Below are positions 1 to 6,677 of a DNA stretch of 10,565 nucleotides, piece after piece. The DNA is taken from NCBI GenBank assembly GCA_003220985.1, contig QHTY01000169.1, positions 17,331-27,895 of the forward strand, read 5' to 3'. Numbering within the stretch: the stretch's first letter is position 1; each line of letters begins with the position of its first letter. The translations under genes and the position numbers were made by a program. Below the pieces are notes generated by a model. That model worked only from the letters and a program-made list of their open reading frames with translations. It was not told where the DNA came from and made no database searches. Source of the stretch: Gemmatimonadota bacterium (GTDB lineage Bacteria; Gemmatimonadota; Gemmatimonadetes; Gemmatimonadales; GWC2-71-9).

Positions 1-939
1 GAGCTTCCGAGCTTTGTCAGCTCCGGTACGAAGCCATTCCATCACTCCTGCGGGATTCTGCTTGTAACTCTCCGCGCGCTCGCGTATCGGCGCGAGCGTC
101 TTGATCATGTTGTCCGCCAGGACGCGCTTGCAGTCGAGACAGCCCCAGCCCGCGGTACGACACTTGTGCGCGACGTCGTTCACCGTCTCGGGCGGCGAAA
201 ACCCCTGATGCACCGTGTAAATGTTGCAGATTTCCGGCGTCCCGGGATCCTTGCGCGTCTTGCGTGCCGGATCGGTGGCCGCGGGCTTGAGCTTTTCCCA
301 GATCGCTTCGGGGGTCTCGAACAACCCGATCGTGTTCCCCAAGCTCTTGGACATCTTGGCTTTGCCGTCGAGTCCCACCACGCGCTTCGTCTTCGTCAGC
401 AAGGGCTGGGGCTCCGGGAAAAACCCCCCGGCATACCGCGCGTTCCAGCGGCGGGCGATCTCGCGCATCAGCTCGAGATGCTGGACCTGATCCTCACCGA
501 CCGGGACGAGGCTAGCTTTATACAGCAATACGTCAGCGGCCTGCAGCACGGGGTAATTGAGCAAGCCGGCTGAAACGCTCTCCTGCCGCTGCGACTTGTC
601 CTTGAATTGGGTCTGCCGCTCCAGCTCGCCGAGCGGGGCGACCCCGTGCGCGTTGAGCAGCCAGTTCAGCTCGCTGTGCTCCGCAACGTGTGACTGGACG
701 AAGACAATGCACTGGTCGGGGTCCAGGCCGGCGGCGAATAGACTCCGCGCCATGTCCAGCGTGCGCTGCGACAGCTCGGCCGGCTCGTACGGCTGCGTGA
801 TGGCGTGCAGGTCGACGACGCAGAACAGACAGTCGTACTCGGTTTGCAGGCGCACCCAATTCTGCACAGCGCCGAGGTAGTTGCCGATGTGCAGTTCGCC
901 GGAGGGCTGGATGCCGCTGAAAACGCGCTTGGCAGTCAC
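1..939 (-). CDS. trpS: Tryptophanyl-tRNA synthetase, C-terminus cut by window edge
   Basis: Class I aminoacyl-tRNA synthetase that joins L-tryptophan to tRNA-Trp using ATP in the cytoplasm. Read directly from the complement: a GTG start at 939 gives 313 codons with no stop. The N-terminus (TAKRVFSGIQPSGELHIGNY) is typical of bacterial TrpRS; HIGN at residues 17-20 is the HIGH signature and KMSKS is at 195-199. The segments GELERQTQFKDKS and LVPVGEDQVQHLEL are also family hallmarks. The frame is still open at base 1; bacterial TrpRS is usually about 330-345 residues, so some 20-30 residues probably lie outside. Cysteines 238, 260, 267 and 270 form C-x21-C-x6-C-x2-C, close to the [4Fe-4S] motif known from Thermotoga maritima TrpRS. 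The start faces that of the phosphatase gene 11 bases away. No strong Shine-Dalgarno sequence precedes the GTG, so the exact start is slightly uncertain. Confidence 0.96.
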   Translation of the reverse strand, partial: MTAKRVFSGIQPSGELHIGNYLGAVQNWVRLQTEYDCLFCVVDLHAITQPYEPAELSQRTLDMARSLFAAGLDPDQCIVFVQSHVAEHSELNWLLNAHGVAPLGELERQTQFKDKSQRQESVSAGLLNYPVLQAADVLLYKASLVPVGEDQVQHLELMREIARRWNARYAGGFFPEPQPLLTKTKRVVGLDGKAKMSKSLGNTIGLFETPEAIWEKLKPAATDPARKTRKDPGTPEICNIYTVHQGFSPPETVNDVAHKCRTAGWGCLDCKRVLADNMIKTLAPIRERAESYKQNPAGVMEWLRTGADKARKL

Positions 940-950
940 GGGGCAGCAAG

Positions 951-1748
951 GTGCGTGATTACAACGACTTAGTCAAGCTCGCCGAGCACGCCGCCGTGCG
1001 CGCCGCGGACTATTTGCGCACCGCGGCCCGACCCGCGCTGCACACCTGGACGGAAAAATCGCAGCACGACTTCGTCACCGAGGTCGACCGCGCGGCCGAA
1101 GCGATGATCGCCGAGGAGATCGTCCGCGAGGCACCCGAGTCCGTCATCATCGGAGAGGAGCTGTCACCACGGGGCGGTCTTCGCGGCGACCTCGTCTGGA
1201 TCGTCGATCCGCTGGATGGGACGACGAATTTCCTGCACGGTTATCCGCAGTATGCGGTCAGCATCGGCTGCGTCGCCGAGGGCAAATTGGTTGCGGGGGT
1301 CGTGCACGACGTGTGCCGCCGGCGCACGTACAAGGCGACGCGGGGCGGTGGTGCGTTCGAGGAAGATACTCGGCTGAGCGTGTCCGCCGTGGGCGAGCCC
1401 AGGCGCGCGCTCATCGGGACGGGGTTTCCTTTCAAGGCGTTGAAGGTGCTGCACGTCTATCTGGCACAATTCGCGGCCGTGACCGGCGCGGCGAGCGGCA
1501 TCCGGCGCGCGGGCGCCGCCGCGCTCGACTTGGCGGACGTCGCGGCGGGGCGGCTCGACGGCTTTTGGGAGCTGCAGCTCGCGCCGTGGGACATGGCGGC
1601 CGGTGCATTGCTGATTCGCGAGGCGGGCGGCATCGTGACGCGGCTCAATGGCGCAGCGGACGTGTTGAGCAGCGAGAGCGACGGCTCGGTCGTCGCAGGC
1701 AACGCCGCGATCCATAAGTGGCTCATCGATCTGCTGAGGAGAAGCTGA
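951..1748 (+). CDS. suhB: Inositol monophosphatase family protein (SuhB-like)
   Basis: Mg2+-dependent phosphatase of the IMPase/SuhB family, 265 residues, the usual length. Visible signatures: GEE at 68-70 (metal-binding glutamate), WIVDPLDGTTNF at 83-94 (IMP motif 1 with both metal-binding aspartates), RRAGAAALDLADVAAG at 185-200 (substrate-side motif), and WDMAAGALLIREAGG at 213-227 (IMP motif 2). The catalytic set looks complete. Members hydrolyse myo-inositol 1-phosphate or related sugar phosphates; E. coli SuhB also takes part in rRNA antitermination, but nothing here shows which role applies. The GTG at 951 gives a normal N-terminus, though the upstream purine stretch (GGGGCAG) is a weak ribosome binding site. 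It shares one base with the next gene (TGATG), so the two are probably one operon. Any promoter must lie inside the trpS coding region. Confidence 0.93.
   Translation: MRDYNDLVKLAEHAAVRAADYLRTAARPALHTWTEKSQHDFVTEVDRAAEAMIAEEIVREAPESVIIGEELSPRGGLRGDLVWIVDPLDGTTNFLHGYPQYAVSIGCVAEGKLVAGVVHDVCRRRTYKATRGGGAFEEDTRLSVSAVGEPRRALIGTGFPFKALKVLHVYLAQFAAVTGAASGIRRAGAAALDLADVAAGRLDGFWELQLAPWDMAAGALLIREAGGIVTRLNGAADVLSSESDGSVVAGNAAIHKWLIDLLRRS
1736..1744 (+). promoter_or_regulatory. Ribosome binding site deciding the ftcD start
   Basis: GAGGAGAAG lies in the last codons of suhB, and its AGGAGA core ends 5 bases before the ATG at 1748. The placement favours this ATG over the in-frame GTG at 1718, which has no Shine-Dalgarno sequence and would add ten residues (MAHRSAEEKL) absent from the usual family N-terminus. 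Confidence 0.8.
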
Positions 1749-3202
1749 TGACGGCGCAGCTCGTCGAATGCGTACCAAATTTCTCCGCAGGCCGCGACCC
1801 TGCGACGATCGACGCGCTCCGCGCCGCGATGACCGCTGTGCCGGGCGTGCAACTCCTCGACGTGCAGACCGACGCCTCGCACAATCGCTCCGTGTTCACG
1901 TTCGTGGCCCCGCCCGCCGCCGCCGTAGACGCCGCGTTCGCGGCGATGCGGGTCGCGACGGAGCGGCTCGATCTGACCAAACACAGCGGCGAGCATCCGC
2001 GCATGGGTGCGACGGATGTCGTGCCGTTCGTCCCGGTTGCCGGCGTCACAATGGACGACTGCGTCGCGCTGGCGCGGCGGCTCGGTGAGCGTGTGGGGAA
2101 GGAGCTGGAGATCCCGGTGTTCCTCTACGCGCGTGCCGCAACCCGCTCCGATCGCGTGTTGCTTCCCGACGTGCGCAAGGGCGAGTTCGAGGGAATGCGC
2201 GGGCGCATGCTGGAACCCGACTTCGGCCCCAACCGGGTCCATCCGACCGCCGGCGTTACGGCCATCGGCGCGCGACCGTTCCTCGTCGCCTACAACGTCT
2301 ACCTCGACACGCAGGACGTGACGATCGCGAAAGAGATCGCAAAGCAGATCCGCACCTCGAGCGGCGGTCTGCCCGCGGTGCAGGCGAGCGGCTTCATTGT
2401 CGACGGTCTCGCGCAAGTCTCCATGAATCTCCTGGACATCGACATCACGTCGCCTGCGGTGGTGTTCAACGCGATCAAAGTCCGGGCGGAAAAGCGGAGC
2501 GTGGCGGTGCAGAAGAGCGAAATTGTGGGTCTCATTCCGCAGCGCGCACTCGTCGGCGCAGCCGAAACGGCGCTGCGATTATCGAATGCGGCCAGTCATG
2601 TGCTGGAAACGAAGATCCGCGCCGCCGCGCCCTTGGCCGACCACGCCCCGGCTCCCCCTCCCAGCGCTGGACCTGGCCTCGATGCGTGGATTGACGAGTT
2701 GGCCAGCGGATCCCCGACGCCGGGGGGCGGCAGCGCAGCGGCGCTCGCCGGAACGCTCGCCGCGGCATTGGTAGCCATGGTGGCGCGCCTGACCGTTGGG
2801 CGAAAGGCCTATGCGGCAGTCGAAGCCCAGGCCCGCGAGATCCTCGCCGAAGCGGAGCAGCTGCGCGGCGAGCTCCGACGGCTGGTGGATGAGGACGCGA
2901 CCGCCTACGAGAGGGTCTCGCGCGCGTACAAGATCCCCAAAAATGATCCCGGCCGCGCTCACGCGATCGACGACGCGCTGGTGGCCGCGGCCCGGCCCCC
3001 CGCGGCAGTCGTCAAGGGCGCCCGCCGCGTGCTGGCGCTTGCCCAAACCATCGAGCACATCGGCAACAAGAACGCCACCAGCGACGCGCGCGTGGCGGCG
3101 ATGCTGGCGCGCACCGCAGTCGATGGGGCCACGGAGAACGTCAACGCAAATCTGGCTGGGATGTCGGATCAGGCGAGGGCAAAACAGTCCGGCGTAGGCT
3201 GA
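1748..3202 (+). CDS. ftcD: Bifunctional glutamate formimidoyltransferase / formimidoyl-THF cyclodeaminase
   Basis: Cytoplasmic enzyme of histidine breakdown. The first domain moves the formimino group from N-formimino-L-glutamate to tetrahydrofolate; the second deaminates 5-formimino-THF to 5,10-methenyl-THF and ammonia. From the ATG at 1748 the protein has 484 residues. Residues about 3-295 are the formiminotransferase part: LVECVPNFSAGRD at the N-terminus, and HPRMGATDVVPFVP at 83-96, whose His83 matches the catalytic histidine of the mammalian enzyme. A Pro/Ala-rich linker (about 293-310) leads to the cyclodeaminase domain (about 311-484), marked by SGSPTPGGGSAAALAG at 320-335 and NKNATSDARVAAMLARTA at 440-457. 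The fusion has the domain order of mammalian FTCD (541 residues). It overlaps suhB by one base and is read in the same direction. No hutH, hutU or hutI lies nearby, so the rest of histidine utilisation must be elsewhere or absent. The stop directly abuts the map stop. Confidence 0.94.
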   Translation: MTAQLVECVPNFSAGRDPATIDALRAAMTAVPGVQLLDVQTDASHNRSVFTFVAPPAAAVDAAFAAMRVATERLDLTKHSGEHPRMGATDVVPFVPVAGVTMDDCVALARRLGERVGKELEIPVFLYARAATRSDRVLLPDVRKGEFEGMRGRMLEPDFGPNRVHPTAGVTAIGARPFLVAYNVYLDTQDVTIAKEIAKQIRTSSGGLPAVQASGFIVDGLAQVSMNLLDIDITSPAVVFNAIKVRAEKRSVAVQKSEIVGLIPQRALVGAAETALRLSNAASHVLETKIRAAAPLADHAPAPPPSAGPGLDAWIDELASGSPTPGGGSAAALAGTLAAALVAMVARLTVGRKAYAAVEAQAREILAEAEQLRGELRRLVDEDATAYERVSRAYKIPKNDPGRAHAIDDALVAAARPPAAVVKGARRVLALAQTIEHIGNKNATSDARVAAMLARTAVDGATENVNANLAGMSDQARAKQSGVG

Positions 3203-3205
3203 TCA
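3200..3205. other. Abutting convergent stop codons (TGATCA)
   Basis: TGA at 3200-3202 ends ftcD on the plus strand and TCA at 3203-3205 is the complement of the map TGA on the minus strand. The two genes therefore meet with no spacer. No hairpin followed by a T tract is seen on either strand within about 60 bases, so both transcripts probably run into the opposite gene unless stopped by Rho. Confidence 0.9.
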
Positions 3206-3961
3206 GGCGGCGGTCAGGATGCGTGGCGGGTCCCCGTTCTCGCCGATCGCGACCGTATGCTCGAAGTGCGCCGACAACGACCCGTCCTGAGTCACCACCG
3301 TCCATTTGTCGTCGAGCGTCCGGATTCCCGAGCCGCCGATGTTGATCATCGGCTCGATCGCGATCGTCATGCCCGGGACGAGCCGCGGGCCGCGCTTCGG
3401 TTTGCCGTAGTTCGGCACCTGCGGCTCCTCGTGAAACGAGGTGCCGATGCCGTGGCCGACCAGCTCGCGGACGACCGAGTACCCCGCTTGTTCCGCCACC
3501 TGCTGCACCGCGTGGCCGATGTCGCCGACGTGATTGCCGGCGCGTGCCTGTGCGACGCCCGCCGCCAGCGCCTCCTGCGTTACCGCCAGCAGGCGCGTCA
3601 CCGCCGGTTGGACGTCCCCGACGGGGAACGTGGCGGCGGAATCGGCATGCAGCCCTTCCAGCCACACCCCCACGTCGATGCTCACGATATCGCCGTCATG
3701 CAGCACCCGCTTGTGTGACGGGATGCCGTGCACGATCTCCTGATTGATGGATGTGCACAGCGTGGCGGGAAAATCGTACAGCCCCTTGAACGACGGCTGC
3801 GCTCCTGGATGGCTGCGAATGAACGACTCGGCGAGCTGATCGAGGTCTTCGGTGGTGATGTCGGGCCGGATACTCCGCCCCACCAGCGCCAGCGTCTCGG
3901 CGACGATGCGGCCGGCGGCGGCCATCGTCTCGATTTCCCGCGGCGACTTGATCGTGATCAT
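3203..3961 (-). CDS. map: Type I methionine aminopeptidase
   Basis: Removes the initiator methionine from new proteins at the ribosome exit. 252 residues, close to the usual ~250-264, with no N-terminal extension, as in type Ia bacterial enzymes. The dinuclear metal ligands are all present: Asp96 (SIDVGVW), Asp107 (HADSAATF), His170 (ELVGHGIG), Glu203 (AIEPM) and Glu234 (HFEHT). The substrate-side histidines are His78 (EIVHGIPS) and His177 (SFHEEP). The ATG at 3961 overlaps the adk stop by 4 bases (ATGA), the classical coupled arrangement secY-adk-map. It is the last gene of the minus-strand cluster in this window; infA and the alpha-operon ribosomal genes that often follow are not here. Confidence 0.97.
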   Translation of the reverse strand: MITIKSPREIETMAAAGRIVAETLALVGRSIRPDITTEDLDQLAESFIRSHPGAQPSFKGLYDFPATLCTSINQEIVHGIPSHKRVLHDGDIVSIDVGVWLEGLHADSAATFPVGDVQPAVTRLLAVTQEALAAGVAQARAGNHVGDIGHAVQQVAEQAGYSVVRELVGHGIGTSFHEEPQVPNYGKPKRGPRLVPGMTIAIEPMINIGGSGIRTLDDKWTVVTQDGSLSAHFEHTVAIGENGDPPRILTAA

Positions 3962-4521
3962 CGCCCGATGATCCGCTTGATGTCTCCGGCGATCTGGTCA
4001 ACCGTCCCGGTGCCGGGGACGCGGTGCACGATGCCGCGTTGGGCATAGTGCGCGATGAGCGGGGCCGTGTCGCGTTGATAGACCTGCAGCCGGGTCGCGA
4101 TCGCCTCCGGGGCGTCGTCCGCGCGCCCTTCGACCTGAGCCCGCGCGCTCATGCGGCGCACGAGCTCGTCTTCGGTCACGTCGAGCAGCAGGATATGGTT
4201 CAGCCGCTGGCCGCGCTGGCCGAGCGTCTTGTCGACGAGCTCCGCCTGGGCCGCCGTGCGGGGAAAACCGTCGAGGATGGCGCCGTTCTTCGCCTCGGGA
4301 CGGTCCAACTGCTCTTTGATCATTCCGAGAATGATACTGTCGGGCACCAGCTTGCCGTCATCGTAGAACTTCTTCGCCTCGAGCCCGAGCGGCGTGCCTT
4401 CCTTCATGGCTGCCCGGAGGAGGTCGCCGGTGGTGATCTTGGGCACGGCGAGACGTTCGGCGAGGATTTTCCCCTGCGTCCCCTTCCCCGAGCCTGGCGC
4501 ACCCAGGATGAGAACGAACAC
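3958..4521 (-). CDS. adk: Adenylate kinase, short form
   Basis: Interconverts ATP + AMP and 2 ADP, balancing adenine nucleotides in the cytoplasm. Residues 7-15 (GAPGSGKGT) are the P-loop, TTGDLLRAA at 30-38 and DGFPRT at 84-89 form the AMP-binding and core motifs, and RRMSARAQVEGRADD at 122-136 is the lid. At 187 residues it is the short type: the ~27-residue lid insert of the 214-residue E. coli enzyme, and the zinc-binding lid cysteines seen in many Gram-positive enzymes, are missing. The start is GTG at 4521, placing the P-loop at the normal distance from the N-terminus. The 14-base gap after secY has no clear Shine-Dalgarno sequence, so translation may depend on coupling with secY. The 3' end overlaps map by 4 bases. 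Confidence 0.96.
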   Translation of the reverse strand: MFVLILGAPGSGKGTQGKILAERLAVPKITTGDLLRAAMKEGTPLGLEAKKFYDDGKLVPDSIILGMIKEQLDRPEAKNGAILDGFPRTAAQAELVDKTLGQRGQRLNHILLLDVTEDELVRRMSARAQVEGRADDAPEAIATRLQVYQRDTAPLIAHYAQRGIVHRVPGTGTVDQIAGDIKRIIGR

Positions 4522-4535
4522 TTACAGTGCAGGCA

Positions 4536-5852
4536 CTAGCGGCGGAAGCGAACCCGCGAGGTGCCGCCGCCGGGGCCACCACCCTTCATGAAGCCGTCGT
4601 ACTGCCGCAGCAACAGATGCTGCTGCACCTGCTGGACCGTGTCGAGCGCCACGCCGACCACAATGAGCAGCGCCGTGCCGCCGAACCCGAACGGCATGTT
4701 CAGCGTGGTCGACACCACGATCGGCAGCAGCGCCACGAACGTGAGGAACAGGGAGCCGGGCAGCGTGATCCGGGTCAGCACCTCGTCGATGTAATCCGCG
4801 GTCGGGGCGCCCGGCTTTACGCCGGGGATGAACGCGCCCTGCTTCTTCAGGTTCTCCGCGAGGTCCACGGGGTTGAAGATGATCGACGTGTAGAAGTACG
4901 CGAAGAACACGATGAGCACGGCGCTCGACACGATGTACCATATCGACGTCGTGTTGAAGTACTCGGCGAAGTTTTTCAGCCACGCGATGCCGCTGAACGT
5001 CGCGACCGTGCCCGGCACGATGATCAGCGATTGGGCGAAAATGATCGGCATCACGCCCGCGCTGTTGATGCGCAGCGGAATGAAGGTCTTCTGCCCCTCC
5101 CGGATGCGCCCACGGCCCATCACCTTGCGCGGGATCTGGACCGGTATCCGTCGCGCCGCCACCGTAATGGCCACCGTGCCCGCGACGACCAGCACCATGA
5201 TGAACAGCACGATGAGCAGCACGGCGAAGCTGAGCGTACCGGTCTTCAACGCCTCGAACGTGTTCACCGTCTCGGGCAGAATCCGCTCGATGATCGAGAA
5301 AAAGATGAGCAGGCTCATGCCGTTCCCGATGCCGCGCTCGGTGATCTGCTCGCCGAGCCACATGACGAAGACGCCCCCGGTCGTCAGGGTAAGCACGGTG
5401 GTCATACGGAAGCCCCACCCCGGATGCGCGACGGCGTTGGGCAGCTGCTCGGTGAAGATGCCGAACCCGTACGCTTGGAAGAGGCAGAGCACGACGGTCA
5501 CATAGCGCGTCCACTGCGTGAGCGTCTTCTTGCCCTCTTCGTCGCGCTGCATCTTCTCGATGACCGGGAACACCGGGCCGGCCAGCTGGAAGACGATGCT
5601 CGCCGAGATATACGGCATGATGCCGAGCGCGAAGACCGTGGCGCGGCGCAGGCCGCCACCCGAGAACAGATCGTAGAGCCCGAAGAGCGTACCGGTGCCG
5701 CGGGTACTCATGAAGTCGGCGAGGGCGTCGACGTTCACGCCCGGCGTCGCGATGTGTGCCCCGATGCGGTAGATCACGAGGCACAACAAGGTGAAGAGGA
5801 GCTTTTCCTTGAGCTCCGGGACCTTGAACAGATTGGGAATTGGCGCGGTCAC
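4536..5852 (-). CDS. secY: Preprotein translocase channel subunit SecY
   Basis: Pore-forming inner-membrane subunit of the SecYEG translocon that exports and inserts proteins. 438 residues with about ten hydrophobic segments, as expected; clear ones include about 18-36, 71-92, 113-131, 151-167, 179-193, 208-232, 264-283, 305-325, 366-382 and 391-405. Hallmarks: YRIGAHIATPGV (28-39), the plug region FSGGGLRRATVFALGIMPYI near 63-82, ERGIGNGMSLLIF (172-184), the cytosolic loop RRIPVQ (234-239) followed by QKTFIPLRINSAGVMPIIFA (254-273), and the SecA-contacting loop GVKPGAPTADYIDEVLTRIT (344-363). The tail FMKGGGPGGGTSRVRFRR is glycine- and arginine-rich. The start is GTG at 5852, overlapping the rplO stop by 4 bases (GTGA), so translation is probably coupled to uL15. 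No substitutions at recognisable key positions were seen. Confidence 0.97.
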   Translation of the reverse strand: MTAPIPNLFKVPELKEKLLFTLLCLVIYRIGAHIATPGVNVDALADFMSTRGTGTLFGLYDLFSGGGLRRATVFALGIMPYISASIVFQLAGPVFPVIEKMQRDEEGKKTLTQWTRYVTVVLCLFQAYGFGIFTEQLPNAVAHPGWGFRMTTVLTLTTGGVFVMWLGEQITERGIGNGMSLLIFFSIIERILPETVNTFEALKTGTLSFAVLLIVLFIMVLVVAGTVAITVAARRIPVQIPRKVMGRGRIREGQKTFIPLRINSAGVMPIIFAQSLIIVPGTVATFSGIAWLKNFAEYFNTTSIWYIVSSAVLIVFFAYFYTSIIFNPVDLAENLKKQGAFIPGVKPGAPTADYIDEVLTRITLPGSLFLTFVALLPIVVSTTLNMPFGFGGTALLIVVGVALDTVQQVQQHLLLRQYDGFMKGGGPGGGTSRVRFRR

Positions 5853-6379
5853 GCGATCGTTCCGCCCGCCTGCTCGATCTTCTGTTTCGCGCTTGCCGAC
5901 ACCGCCACGCCCTTCACGACGAACTTCCGCCCCGCGACGTCGCCCGTCCCGAGCAGCTTGATCGGATGATCGGGACGGCGCACCAGCCCGGCGCCGAACA
6001 GCGTCTCCGGCGTCACCTCGACGCCCTCGGCCAGCAGCACCAGATGACGCACGTTCACGACCTGCGCCGGCTGCTTGAACGGATTCGTGAAGCCGCGCTT
6101 CGGAATGCGCCGGATGAGCGGCATCTGACCGCCCTCGAATCCGGGACGAACGTGGCCGCCCTGTCGCGCCGTCTGGCCTTTGCCACCGCGGCCGGCGGTC
6201 TTCCCGATTCCCGACCCGGGACCGCGGCCCTTGCGGATGCGCGCGCGATGCGAGCCCACCGGGGGCTTGAGATCGTGCAGCGCGAGGCGAGGAAACTGGA
6301 ACTCGGAGCCAGGAGCCTGGGCTCTTGCCCGCGACCTCGGCTTCCTGGGGGTCTTCGCTTTGGCCTTAGCTCTTGGCAT
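5849..6379 (-). CDS. rplO: Large-subunit ribosomal protein uL15 with basic N-terminal extension
   Basis: uL15 of the 50S subunit. 176 residues against the usual ~145-150. The family core begins near residue 33 (ALHDLKPPVGSHR) and carries KGRGPGSGIGKTAGRGGKGQ (50-69) and GFEGGQMPLIRRIPKRGF (80-97). Residues 1-32 are an added Lys/Arg/Ala/Pro-rich tail (MPRAKAKAKTPRKPRSRARA, then QAPGSEFQFPRL). The ATG at 6379 has a good purine-rich ribosome binding site (AGAGGGAAGAAGG) and no ATG, GTG or TTG lies near the core boundary, so the extension is probably real. The start overlaps the rpmD end by 14 bases and the end overlaps the secY start by 4. Confidence 0.95.
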   Translation of the reverse strand: MPRAKAKAKTPRKPRSRARAQAPGSEFQFPRLALHDLKPPVGSHRARIRKGRGPGSGIGKTAGRGGKGQTARQGGHVRPGFEGGQMPLIRRIPKRGFTNPFKQPAQVVNVRHLVLLAEGVEVTPETLFGAGLVRRPDHPIKLLGTGDVAGRKFVVKGVAVSASAKQKIEQAGGTIA

Positions 6380-6677
6380 CTGCCTTCTTCCCTCTAGGCT
6401 TCTTGTCTTCGCCCTCTGATCCTGTCGCCGGCGTCACCTCGACGAGGTGCCGCACCTGCTGGAGCATGCCGCGCAGCGCGGGATGATCCGCGTGCACGAC
6501 TTCATCCTGATGATGCTTCAGGCCCAGCGCCTCGAGCGTGCGCCGCATCCGCTGCGGATGCCCGCTGCCCGACCGCACCTGCTTGATGCGCAGTTTTCCC
6601 TTGCCCGCTGCCGGCAATACCGGGTCGCGGCCCGATTTGCGTTTACGGTATTTCCGAGTCGGGGGGAGCCTACCCAC
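6366..6677 (-). CDS. rpmD: Large-subunit ribosomal protein uL30, extended at both ends
   Basis: uL30 of the 50S subunit. The family core (about 60 residues) lies at 26-82: GKLRIKQVRSGSGHPQR, then LGLKHHQDEVVHADHPALRGMLQQVRHLVEV, which matches the usual L30 pattern including the conserved RGM. Read from the GTG at 6677, the protein has 103 residues, with a basic N-terminal piece (PTRKYRKRKSGRD) and a charged C-terminal tail (GSEGEDKKPRGKKADAKS). The GTG overlaps the rpsE end by 8 bases and is preceded by only a weak GGTGA. An in-frame TTG at 6617 would give a nearly normal N-terminus but has no ribosome binding site, so the start is unsure. The C-terminal tail is certain because it follows the core in frame. 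Its last codons carry the ribosome binding site of rplO. Confidence 0.9.
   Translation of the reverse strand: MGRLPPTRKYRKRKSGRDPVLPAAGKGKLRIKQVRSGSGHPQRMRRTLEALGLKHHQDEVVHADHPALRGMLQQVRHLVEVTPATGSEGEDKKPRGKKADAKS

Noticed and set aside
533..949. Open frames opposite to and out of frame with trpS (533-949 minus; 166-573 and 557-880 plus)
   Set aside because: The minus-strand frame from 939 reads as TrpRS with HIGN and KMSKS motifs across the whole stretch; the others are shadows.
955..985. TTGACT and TGTAAT-like elements on the minus strand upstream of trpS
   Set aside because: The spacing between them is far from 16-18 bases and they lie in suhB coding sequence; not enough to call a promoter.
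1718..1747. Longer ftcD start at the GTG at 1718
   Set aside because: No Shine-Dalgarno sequence, a 31-base overlap with suhB and a non-family N-terminus; the ATG at 1748 has an ideal site and fits the family.
1457..2416. Open frame of 319 codons on the minus strand opposite suhB and ftcD
   Set aside because: Both plus-strand genes have clear family motifs over this stretch; the antisense product is His/Arg-rich and resembles no known family.
3140..3260. Possible intrinsic terminators around the ftcD/map junction
   Set aside because: No GC-rich hairpin followed by a T tract on either strand.
4527..5969. Long open frame of 480 codons on the plus strand opposite secY
   Set aside because: It mirrors secY and rplO in the complementary strand, is rich in His, Arg, Asp and Glu with no recognisable domain, and is the usual artefact of high-GC codon use.
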